A stretch of 64,000 bases of DNA from NCBI RefSeq assembly GCF_964355755.1, contig NC_092680.1:21739001-21803000 (forward strand), in the 5' to 3' direction. Positions 54,201 through 64,000 of the stretch are shown one piece after another. The notes below the pieces were generated by a model, which did no database searches, was not told where the DNA came from, and saw nothing but the letters and a program-made list of their open reading frames with translations. Within the stretch, counting starts at the first letter, position 1. Each line of letters opens with the position of its first letter. The DNA comes from Antedon mediterranea (lineage: Eukaryota; Echinodermata; Crinoidea; Comatulida; Antedonidae). The translations under genes and the position numbers were made by a program.

Positions 54201-57200
54201 GATTCTAAAAAGTTGTGGTTTTTTTAGCTTACAATAATTCTGGTTTACGTTGTTCTCAGTTTAACTGGAACTTCTCATGTGTCTGACTCTGACCATATTT
54301 TTTCTCCTATTCTCATGAATACTGGTGGAGTATTACGTGTCTATTTAATATATTCCTTAGTTACATATGTTAGCTTAGTTCCTACTTAGACAAAACGCAA
54401 CAACAATGCAAGTGAGTTGACCAATCATAAGCAACAGCTTGGGTGATCCATCGCATTGTGATTGGTCAATGCATTCAAGTGGGAAAGAAGCTTTAGTGAG
54501 TATATCACCTGTTTTATGTAAATGAGTTAAGTAGAGCTTCTTGCTACTGTTGACCTGGCATTGCTTGACCCTAAACTTGATATAATACTAACCGTGTTTG
54601 ACAGCCTGGTTCTCCATCAGGACATGGGTATTTGGCTTCACATGAGTGGTTGCCATCACTTGCTTCCATTCGTTCATAAACAGCTTTGTGAAAATCATTG
54701 TAAAGAATATCCAGCGATGTGACAGCTTCAACTCTCTCCATGGCACAGCGAGGGCGTGATCTGTCGGTGTAACTTGGGGCATCACTTACATAGCAACGAG
54801 CTGCAAAAAAGAACATTTATAAACATCTGAAATTATAAATCTACAAATAAAGGATTTCTGACATTTGAATTAGTTCTTTGTCACTTACATGAAGCACAAT
54901 CTGAGTCATGAGTGCAGACACAGCCTCCCATTATCAATTGTCCCTCATTGCCTTCACATTCTGATTTATTGCGTGTTTGCATTCCTTCAAAGATGGCCTG
55001 TGAAATGCTGATAATCTTGCCAGCTCCAGCAGCATCCATGTAAGCTGTTGATATGGATGTTTTGTGAGGACTTACAATCACACGATGATACCATGGACGT
55101 CTAACATAAAAATTCAAAGATAAAATATGACATTGATTTGAGATCTTGAGCGCTGCTTAGTAAATAAGGTAACTTTAGAAATATGGCAAAATGGTGATGA
55201 CAAACATTTGGAGTTGATGCATGATAATGATGCCAATGAATTACAGACAATGATTATGACAACAATGATGTTTTTTTTATTTAAACATTTTATATTCTAT
55301 ACAAATATTGTATTCCTATGCAGTACTTACTTTGTAGGGTCATATGGACGACTTGACCTATGACCTGGATATGTTCTAAATACTCCACTACGGCAACCAA
55401 TATATGTCCACTTGACATCCTTTAAAAGGTCAAAGTTACGCTTCTTCCATATTGCTTCAATCTGTGATGTTATCAATACATCCGCTCTGAGAAAGTTGAT
55501 AAGAATGTACAGTAGTATTATTATATCAGCTTAAAAAGTTGATAAGAAATGTAATATCAATAAATCAACAATAAAAAGTTGATAAGAAATGTAATATAAA
55601 TAAAATCAACAATAAAAAGTTGATAAGAAATGTAATATAAATAAATCAACAATAAAAAGTTGATAAGAAATGTAATATCAATAAATCAACAATAAAAAGT
55701 TGATAAGAAATGTAATATAAATAAATCAACAAGAAAAAGTTGATAAGAAATGTAATATAAATAAATCAACAATAAAAAGTTGATAAGAAATGTAATATAA
55801 ATACTTCAACTACAAAAATTTGATAAGAATGTCAATCAATAGAGTACATAAGAAACTTGTTATTAGAAATATTTGTTTTATAGAATAAATAAAAGTGTAC
55901 TGAGCTGCCTACTTGATATTCTTCTCAAAGGTTCCATTAGGACATCCTGGATTCTCATTTCCGTTCATAAACTCATGAGCCACCACCGTCTTCTGGCCTA
56001 AGTCATCGTCAAAGATGAACTTGTTTGGGTTACAGTAACATTTTGGTGCAAACTTTATTGATGAATGTTTATAAGTGACTGTTAATCCTTTATATCTAGG
56101 TTCTTTGTTCTTTATATCCATCAAATAATATAAAACTGAAGAAAATAACATATTTAAAACATTAACATATCTTAATCACTTTTTGGTAATCATGTGATGC
56201 AGTTTCAACCAATCACGTCACATATTTACATAGGTGTAATAACCCTTCATCATTCACCTCATGCCATTATTTGTACCATTCCACGAATATAAAACATTCA
56301 TTATTTTCTTTATATAACATCTAAATAGATCCTGTCATTTGAATCAGATTCAATAAAAAGTAATTTAAATGCTTTTTTGGTCTAAATTAGTACATATCTC
56401 TCCAAAAATGTACTTCCGTCGTGCTACAATAGAATACACACATCACTCGTAAAATTGCGGCAGAATGGGCTCGCTGTTCGGTTTTTCAAGTAATGGTATT
56501 AAAAAAAAATTTTTTTAAATGTTCGTACACAACATTTTTTTTAAAGTACTATTTAACGATTGTTAAATAGTTCGTACTATTGCATGCCATGTGACCTACA
56601 ATCATCCAATCAATTTATTTAGGTGTTATACAAAACTAAATAATACATAGGCCATTTTGTTCTTTGAAAACATATTTATGGTGATATGTTGTAAATAAGA
56701 GATTTTGTGTAAACAGAGAACTGGTTCCATGCAATTACATTAAAGGAGTGAAATGGGAAAATAAAAATTTCTGAAAATTATAATACAAAACAAACAATAA
56801 ATACTTTTTCCGTCTTTTTTCAGACGTTTCCTAGCCAACGAACTGTTGTATTCGGTTAAAATGTTGAAAACACTCATTGGTAGAGATGACTTATCTTGAG
56901 GTTCATTTGAACGACGGAACGTCTACAACAAATCAGAAATAATGAAATAAATAACGTCTACAACAAATCAGAAATGAAATAAATTACATCATACATTGTT
57001 TTTTTGTAATATTTATTGCTATCCATAAAATACACAATATAATACATTATAGTTTGAAATGAACAAAATCATACAAAAACTAAATAATTATACAGTTATG
57101 GGATAGCAGAGGATAACCCTTTAAGCTGGGAAGCTTGTTATGGGATAGCAGAGGATAACCCTTTAAGCTGGGAAGCTTGTTATGGAATAGCAGAGGATAA

Positions 57201-60200
57201 CCCTTTAAGCTGGGGAGCTTGTTATGGGATAGCAGAGGATAACCCTTTAAGCTGGGAAGCTTGTTATGGGATAGCAGAGGATAACCCTTTAAGCTGGGAA
57301 GCTTGTTATGGGATAGCAGAGGATAACCCTTTAAGCTGGGAAGCTTGTTATGGGATAGCTGCAGAGGATAACCCTTTAAGCTGGGAAGCTTGTTATGGGA
57401 TAGCAGAGGATAACCCTTTAAGCTGGGAAGCTTGTTATGGGATAGCAGAGGATAACTCTTTCAGCTGGGAAGCTTGTTATGGAATAGCAGAGGATAACCC
57501 TTTAAGCTGGGGAGCTTGTTATGGAATAGCAGAGGATAACCCTTTAAGCTGGGGAGCTTGTTATGGGATAGCAGAGGATAACCCTTTAAGCTGGGGAGCT
57601 TGTTATGGAATAACAGAGGATAACCCTTTAAGCTGGGGAGCTTGTTATGGGATAGCAGAGGATAACCCTTTAAGATGGGGAGCTTGTTATGGGATAGCAG
57701 AGGATAACCCTTTAAGCTGGGGAGCTTGTTATGGAATAGCAGAGGATAACCCTTTAAGCTGGGGAGCTTGTTATGGAATAGCAGAGGATAACCCTTTAAG
57801 CTGGGGAGCTTGTTATGGGATAGCAGAGGATAACCCTTTAAGCTGGGGAGCTTGTTATGGGATAGCAGAGGATAACCCTTTAAGCTGGGAAGCTTGTTAT
57901 GGGATAGCAGAGGATAACACTTTAAGCTGGGGAGCTTGTTATGGAATAGCAGAGGATAACCCTTTAAGCTGGGAAGCTTGTTATGGGATAGCAGAGGATA
58001 ACCCTTTAAGCTGGTGAGCTTGTTATGGAATAGCAGAGGATAACCCTTTAAGCTGGGAAGCTTGTTATGGGATAGCAGAGGATAACCCTTTAAGCTGGGG
58101 AGCTTGTTATGGAATAGCAGAGGATAAACCTTTAAGCTGGGAAGCTTGTTATGGGATAGCAGAGGATAACCCTTTAAGCTGGGGAGCTTGTTATGGGATA
58201 GCAGAGGATAACCCTTTAAGCTGGGAAGCTTGTTATGGGATAGCAGAGGATAACACTTTAAGCTGGGGAGCTTGTTATGGAATAGCAGAGGATAACCCTT
58301 TAAGCTGGGAAGCTTGTTATGGGATAGCAGAGGATAACCCTTTAAGCTGGTGAGCTTGTTATGGAATAGCAGAGGATAACCCTTTAAGCTGGGAAGCTTG
58401 TTATGGGATAGCAGAGGATAACCCTTTAAGCTGGGGAGCTTGTTATAGAATAGCAGAGGATAAACCTTTAAGCTGGGAAGCTTGTTATGGGATAGCAGAG
58501 GATAACCCTTTAAGCTGGGGAGCTTGTTATGGAATAGCAGAGGATAACCCTTTAAGCTGGGAAGCTTGTTATGGGATAGCAGAGGATAACTCTTTAAGCT
58601 GGGAAGCTTGTTATGGAATAGCAGAGGATAACCCTTTAAGCTGGGGAGCTTGTTATGGAATAGCAGAGGATAACCCTTTAAGCTGGGAAGCTTGTTATGG
58701 AATAGCAGAGGATAACCCTTTAAGCTGGGGAGCTTGTTATGGAATAGCAGAGGATAACCCTTTAAGCTGGGGAGCTTGTTATGGGATAGCAGAGGATAAC
58801 CCTTTAAGCTGGGGAGCTTGTTATGGAATAACAGAGGATAACCCTTTAAGCTGGGGAGCGTGTTATGGGATAGCAGAGGATAACCCTTTTGTTATGGGAT
58901 AGCAGAGGATAACCCTTTAAGCTGGGGAGCTTGTTATGGGATAGCAGAGGATAACCCTTTAAGCTGGGAAGCTTGTTATGGGATAGCAGAGGATAACCCT
59001 TTAAGCTGGGGAGCTTGTTATGGAATAGCAGAGGATAACCCTTTAAGCTGGGAAGCTTGTTATGGGATAACAGAGATAACCCTTTAAGCTGGGGAGCTTG
59101 TTATGGGATAGCAGAGGATAACCCTTTAAGCTGGGGAGCTTGTTATGGGATAGCAGAGGATAACCCTTTAAGCTGGGGAGCTTGTTATGGAATAGCAGAG
59201 GATAACCCTTTAAGCTGGGAAGCTTGTTATGGGATAGCAGAGATAACCCTTTAAGCTGGGGAGCTTGTTATGGGATAGCAGAGGATAACCCTTTAAGCTG
59301 GGGAGCTTGTTATGGGATAGCAGAGGATAATCCTTTAAGCTGGGAAGCTTGTTATGGGATAGCAGAGGATAACCCTTTAAGCTGGGGAGCTTGTTATGGA
59401 ATAGCAGAGGATAACCCTTTAAGCTGGGAAGCTTGTTATGGAATAGCAGAGGATAACCCTTTAAGCTGGGGAGCTTGTTATGGGATAGCAGAGGATAACC
59501 CTTTAAGCTGGGAAGCTGGTTATGGAATAGCAGAGGATAACCCTTTAAGCTGGGAAGCTTGTTATGGGATAGCAGAGGATAACCCTTTAAGCTGGGGAGC
59601 TTGTTATGGAATAGCAGAGGATAACCCTTTAAGCTGGGGAGCTTGTTATGGGATAGCAGAGGATAACCCTTTAAGCTGGGGAGCTTGTTATGGGATAGCA
59701 GAGGATAATCCTTTAAGCTGGGGAGCTTGTTTCAGAAGGGGTCCTTATTCTTTATCCAGAAAACAATGTACAAACTAGAGTAGTTACTACAAATAAAAAT
59801 GATCATAGATGAAGAATATTTTCGTTCTCAGACAATTATACTTACAGAGTCTGTATCAGCAAGGCTAAAAGCAAATGAATAATCTGATTGGTTGAGAGAT
59901 GTATAGTAATAAGTGGCGGGCATTATTAACACCTTCACACCGTCTGAAAAATCACCCTAAAATTAAAATATCTTGGTTAAATAAGATATATTATATAAAT
60001 AACTATCTGTTAATTTTAACTGATTTGCTTTTTAATGTAGTTTTGCTGTTTATTTATGTATTTTGATGTTCAAATTGTTTTTATGGCCTATAGCAGTAAT
60101 TTTTAATATTTTAAAGTATTTTTAACCAATTGTATACATATTTTGTAAATTGAAACGCAAATCAGCATTTTGCTGCCATGTTTTAATCTTTTTGCTTTGA

Positions 60201-63200
60201 GAATAAATACCAATGAATAAATTAAAAAAAAAAATAAATTAATAAAGAAAATGATAATTTGTCTTACTTTAGGAACTCCACGGACAGCCTCTTTTATGTA
60301 CTTAAATCCACTCTTCCCCGCTTTCATGTCATTCTCTACTTGACTGAATTCTTCAGGTTTTCCATCTCGTTGTTCTAACTTTGATATGGTAATAAAGATT
60401 GGATCATCCGATAACTAAAATATAAATAAACACATTTTATTATTTAGAAAGGATTTGACAGTAATCAGTCATCTTTATTTTCATTATCAAACAGAGAAAA
60501 TTTATATTTTAGGCAAATTGCCAAGGATAACCATAAGCTAATTCATTCACTATCCTTCTTAAAGGTGGAAATCCTGTTCGCAAGACAAACATATACAAGT
60601 CTTATTGCAAATACTGAGGTAGTTTCTTACCTTACTGCTTGGTTTGAGAAGTGGATGAAAGATTGTCTCTCCCTCCTTATTGATAAGAAATGCATAAACT
60701 GACCCCCACTTCTCACTTACAATCAGGTTCTCAATCTCATCTAGGGTTGCGTCAATACCAACCACACCTAATAATCTGAAACAAACCAATACAAAGATCA
60801 TCCAATGAAAAATAATAATTCATGACCATTAGTTAGGACTGAAAAGAAAATTCTATAAAATTTATTTTAACAACCAAACTAGTGTATTTTGGCAACTGAG
60901 ACGATGATTACCCTAGGTTTATCTATATAACCAGTGTTCTCTGTATCCTAATTCAAACTTATTACTTACTTTTTACTTGATGTACTAACAACAGGTATTG
61001 CATATGTAACCATCAAACCAAGACCCCAAGCATCCAGATAAGGACTTACTTTTTACTTGATGTACTAACAACAGGTATTGCATATGTAACCATCTCTAGA
61101 TAAGGACTTACTTTTTACTTGATGTACTAACAACAGGTATTGCATATGTAACCATCAAACCAAGACCCCAGGCATCCAGGTAAGGGGCCGTCCAAAGACC
61201 TTCTTGCGTTACTGAGTTGGTGACAAGAAAATCAAAGTAGTCACTCATTTGCGAGATGAGATTTGTACCGTCCTCCAATTTGCGCATGTGACCACCATTG
61301 TCACATGCTAGTTTACCAGGGAACTCTTCGCCAGCAGAATTGGTCAGATAACTGAATATTCTGGTCTATGAACAGAAATGAAAATGTTGAAATCAACACA
61401 TTTATTAACAAGTGAGAGATTAGTGTAGTCTTTAGAAGTTACTTTTTTTGATGTACCCATATATGGACATGATGATGTTATATCACTACCATATTTAAAC
61501 ATATCACTTCTATATTTGGGCACAACACAATTTTTCACTTCTTCATACCTGGCTTTGTTTTAGATAAAAAAGTATACACAATATAATAAAATGTTTACAA
61601 AAAATTAAAAATACTTACTTTTGGGTTCATGTTTTTATTCATTTGTTCAACAAAATCAAACACCTTTGTCCAGTTATAGCGGCAAATAGGTCCAGGAACG
61701 TATCCACTCCTTGTATAGTAACCTATTTATTAATTAAAATATGGTTATCTTAAATTGAATCATCAAATTCTAACATAGGTCTATATTTACTGAAATTCAC
61801 ATGAATTTTAAATTACAGATTAAACCACCAAATATTAAGATAACACATTAATAACTAGATAAAAGAAAAAACAGAAAACATGAGCACATCCTTGTAATAT
61901 TTGAATTATTGTAGATAGGATGAAGTCAAAAAAAGAAAAAAAATTAACAAAAAAAGTTAAAAAAAAGAAAATTCCATAAAAGAATAATTTACCTGGACCA
62001 CAGCGTACATGCTCACCGTCTGTGTCTTGACCGTCCGTAATAAGGACAATTAAAGTTTGACAACCAGTCCGCGAAGGACCAGTTAAAAGTTCAAAGGCCT
62101 TCTCAAAACCTTTCCTTTAATAAATACAGAAATACAATTTTAATGTACTATGGTTATTATGTTTTGGGTTTTATTCAAATGTACATACAGCCCCTTTGCG
62201 TAACCCCTATTCAGGAGACACCCCAATATAAGGGACACTTTGATGGGTGTACTGTGTTAAACTCTTTCTACACTATCTTTAAGAGACAAAAAAATGTGAT
62301 GTGCCCATATATGGACATGATGATGTCATATCACTACCATATTTGAGCATATCACTACCATATTTGGGCACATCACACATTTTTTTAATAGTATAGACAG
62401 AACTTTAGTTTATACTAACTTGAGCTCACTGGTTCCTCCTGGTACCAAGTTCCCCGTCTTTTCATTTAAATCTTTACGATGTGCTGTTGATGCAGGTACA
62501 AGGCGGTCATCTTTACAGCTTAATACTTCTGTATTATAATAATGCCATCTAAACAGGAAAAATAAAGAAATATAAACAAAGTGGCTGGAATCCCCTTCGA
62601 AGGACAAGTCAATGAGTCTATGGAAACATAAAAGGATTCACAGAATGGCAAGTCTCGCCGATTCACTGCACCCTTTCTAAAAAAGTTTAAAATTAAAAGT
62701 ACAATACAATTTAAATGTACATTACAGCAATATATATTTACATCAATATTGCAGGGATTCTAACAGAGAAAAGTTTGTTTTCTGTAGTCTTAAGAAGTCT
62801 AAAGAAAAAGTTGAGAAAAGTGAGGAAAAATAAACAATATAAATAAAATGTTTAATTAAACCAATAAAATGTAACTTACTTGCCAACCTCGTCCCAATGG
62901 CTAGCTCTAGCACAGATTACATTCACATAGTCCTGTTTTGTGAGCGTGCTCAGTACAGCATTTACCACTTGTTTGGTAATTTCAAATTTTTTGCCTTTCA
63001 TTGAATAGCTGTAAAATATGGATGATATTAATTTTTAATTTTAAATGGGTAGTTGAAGGAACCTATTTTTATTATATTTAATCTTTTTTACACATGGTGA
63101 ATGACTTCCTTGTTACTAATGGCAGTGTTTTACACTTGATTTGTTGCATTTCAGATGAACCAACAAATGAACAGAACCAACCTGCAGTCCATTATAATAA

Positions 63201-63346
63201 CTACATCCTTGGGTCCACTCGTTGCTGCGATGTACCAAGGCCGTACTCGTGGGTCGTAGTCATTGTAAAAACCAGCAAAATTTGTGTCCCATTCACGACC
63301 TGGAAATGTCCACACCATCCCCTCAGAAGAACCAAAATATTGCCAT
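51285..63346 (-). CDS. VWA-Cache protein of the calcium-channel alpha-2/delta / CACHD family (5' partial)
   Basis: Large extracellular membrane-anchored protein; vertebrate relatives are auxiliary subunits of voltage-gated calcium channels. Exons in transcript order: 63346-63182, 63008-62880, 62548-62420, 62114-61993, 61722-61619, 61365-61112, 60775-60631, 60414-60268, 59956-59846, 56922-56805, 56135-55913, 55486-55331, 55100-54889, 54800-54593, 54120-53910, 53481-53343, 52372-52207, 51492-51285; in phase, 981 residues to TGA. The first exon reads RPWYIAATSGPKDVVIIMDC, entering a VWA domain with complete MIDAS (DCSYS, GGTSELK, ITDGQD). Cache-type sequence follows (TAPYLDAWGLGLMVTYAIPV, LLGVVGIDATLDEI, FHPLLKP), then a second sensor-like part (VLITSQIEAIWKK, RPWYHRVIVSPHK) and a Cys-rich region. 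The C-terminus RKLLLLLIFITFITSSYL fits a GPI anchor signal, as in alpha-2/delta. CACNA2D or CACHD1 orthology cannot be decided without the N-terminus. Confidence 0.88.
51715..52130. repeat. 19-bp minisatellite, about 22 copies
   Basis: Unit gtgaacaggtgcagataaa with gtgcag/gtccag variants, in the intron between the last two exons of the VWA-Cache gene. Minus-strand ORFs of 164 and 188 codons here are repeats of 19 residues and not credible genes. Confidence 0.95.
52582..53171. repeat. 59-bp minisatellite with internal hairpin, 10 copies
   Basis: Unit starts gaacgtagggaaatgagctg, then ttaggagctcattgtactaa, then gccttggcattatgtggta. Each unit contains the inverted repeat aatgagct-gttagg-agctcatt (8-bp stem, 6-bp loop). 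One copy has gaggtcatt, breaking the stem. It abuts the tRNA-derived SINE. Confidence 0.95.
53172..53313 (-). mobile_element. tRNA-derived SINE
   Basis: On the minus strand from 53313: ggagttgggtagccaagtcg (A-box-like, tagccaagt..tagg), then an anticodon-arm region, then agggttcaactccc, a good B box (ggttcaactcc). The acceptor stem does not pair well and a non-tRNA body follows (gagtacctggttgaaaataa), so this is a SINE, not a tRNA gene. Intronic, 30 bp from the exon at 53343. Confidence 0.72.
55525..55815. repeat. 40-bp tandem repeat, about 7 copies
   Basis: Units of aaaaagttgataagaaatgt then aatataaataaatcaacaat, beginning just upstream (in transcript sense) of the exon 55486-55331. The motif gaaagttgataagaatgt also forms the acceptor-side intron sequence, so the array grew from the splice-site flank. 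Confidence 0.88.
56923..56990 (-). repeat. Duplicated splice acceptor before the exon ending at 56922
   Basis: On the minus strand the acceptor context tctgatttgttgtag followed by acgtt occurs twice, 34 bp apart (exon start at 56922 or a decoy at 56956). The upstream copy would shift the frame, so the downstream one is the usable site. Confidence 0.8.
57096..59731. repeat. 42-bp minisatellite, about 63 copies (2.6 kb)
   Basis: Unit gggatagcagaggataaccc then tttaagctgggaagcttgtt then at, with g/a alternation at two positions (gggata/ggaata, gggaagc/ggggagc). Rare markers recur 336 bp (8 units) apart: ctggtgagctt near 58012 and 58348, gataaacctt near 58126 and 58462, aacacttt near 57914 and 58250. 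The 14-residue repeat ORFs on the plus strand are by-products. It lies in the intron 56923-59845 of the VWA-Cache gene. Confidence 0.97.
60966..61125 (-). repeat. Triplicated splice donor of the VWA-Cache exon ending at 61112
   Basis: The end of this exon plus its donor (on the minus strand cctgttgttagtacatcaag then taaaaagtaagt) is present three times, with donors at 61111, 61049 and 60969. The middle copy lacks about 20 bp. Reading past the first donor meets TAA at once (AAG TAA), so only the 61111 donor keeps the protein open. Confidence 0.88.
61436..61535. mobile_element. MITE family A, fragment (copy 11)
   Basis: Interior only: tgatgtacccatatatggac, then gatgttatatcactacca, then ttgggcacaacac. 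Terminal repeats are missing. Confidence 0.65.
62261..62404. mobile_element. MITE family A, copy 12
   Basis: Left end actctttctacactatcttt (mutated), right end atagtatagacagaact, interior gtgatgtgcccatatatgga and tgggcacatcacac. It sits 15 bp from the exon 62420-62548. Confidence 0.82.
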
Positions 63347-63460
63347 CTAATGAAATGGATGTTTAAAGAAATCAAGGGTTCATATCAGAAATGAAAATGG
63401 ATGAAACATTGTGAGTGAGAACCATCCTCAGTGGAACAAAAACACTGCCACTCAACAAAC

Positions 63461-64000
63461 ACAATACATGGTATTTAACACAATACATGGTATTTAACAC
63501 AATACATGGTATTTAACACAATACATGGTATTTAACACAATACATGGTATTTAACACAATACATGGTATTTAACACAATACATGGTATTTAACACAATAC
63601 ATGGTATTTAACACAATACATGGTATTTAACACAATACATGGTATTTAACACAATACATGGTATTAAACACAATACATGGTATTAAACACAATACATGGT
63701 ATTTAACACAATACATGGTATTTAACACAATACATGGTATTTAACACAATACATGGTATTTAACACAATACATGGTATTAAACACAATACATGGTATTTA
63801 ACACAATACATGGTATTTAACACAATACATGGTATTAAACACAATACATGGTATTTAACACAATACATGGTATTTAACACAATACATGGTATTTAACACA
63901 ATACATGGTATTTAACACAATACATGGTATTTAACACAATACATGGTATTAAACACAATACATGGTATTTAACACAATACATGGTATTAAACACAATACA
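63461..64000. repeat. 19-bp minisatellite running off the window, at least 28 copies
   Basis: Unit acaatacatggtatttaac, with a tattt/tatta variant in some copies. It begins about 115 bp upstream (in transcript sense) of the VWA-Cache exon 63182-63346 and continues past the window end, so its length is unknown. Confidence 0.95.

Noticed and set aside
57096-59778. Repeat protein with units like CYGIAEDNPLSWGA (up to 184 codons)
   Set aside because: Read-through of the 42-bp minisatellite, antisense within an intron of the VWA-Cache gene; indels in the array break the frame in several places.
63461-64000. CRISPR-like regular repeats
   Set aside because: Units are contiguous with no spacers, in a eukaryotic gene; the same holds for every other array in the window.

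Overview
This is a eukaryotic, AT-rich, intron-rich window holding six protein-coding loci with canonical GT-AG splicing. It looks like a marine invertebrate deuterostome, most likely an echinoderm. That placement is inference: it rests on the gene set (an RCC1, strumpellin, an animal-type threonine dehydrogenase, a six-cupredoxin hephaestin/ceruloplasmin-like ferroxidase, an alpha-2/delta-type VWA-Cache protein), on short introns, and on a 5S-rRNA-derived SINE, a tRNA-derived SINE and dense short inverted-repeat transposons. I rebuilt the exon chains by hand; reading phase closes exactly across every chain.

Layout. 17-3087 (+): 3' part of RCC1 (Ran exchange factor). 5090-20705 (+): WASHC5/strumpellin, 25 coding exons, 1160 residues, with a broken filamin-NHL retrocopy on the other strand in one intron and a 2.3-kb minisatellite plus nested transposons in another. 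22013-22645 (-): an unusually short phytochelatin-synthase-like protein, convergent with WASHC5. 24539-29847 (+): mitochondrial L-threonine 3-dehydrogenase, 7 coding exons, 376 residues, divergent from the phytochelatin-synthase-like gene. 31975-45625 (+): a secreted, probably GPI-anchored multicopper ferroxidase, 16 exons, 1058 residues. 45626-51284: intergenic, filled with repeats. 51285-63346 (-): the last 18 coding exons (981 residues) of an alpha-2/delta/CACHD-like VWA-Cache protein, whose 5' end lies beyond the window.

The genes are unrelated housekeeping or membrane genes; there is no operon-like logic. The most distinctive biology is (i) the short phytochelatin-synthase-like enzyme with an intact Cys-His-Asp triad but no C-terminal domain, (ii) a ferroxidase that keeps the trinuclear copper site and only one of three type-1 copper sites, and (iii) repeated tandem micro-duplication of exon/intron boundaries. 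The clearest case of (iii) is six consecutive copies of one splice acceptor in a 51-bp, frame-preserving array in the ferroxidase gene. Tandem arrays (unit sizes 14 to 68 bp) occupy roughly a fifth of the window, and several show higher-order structure. At least twelve copies or fragments of one ~150-bp inverted-repeat MITE family are scattered through it, one of them split by a second MITE.
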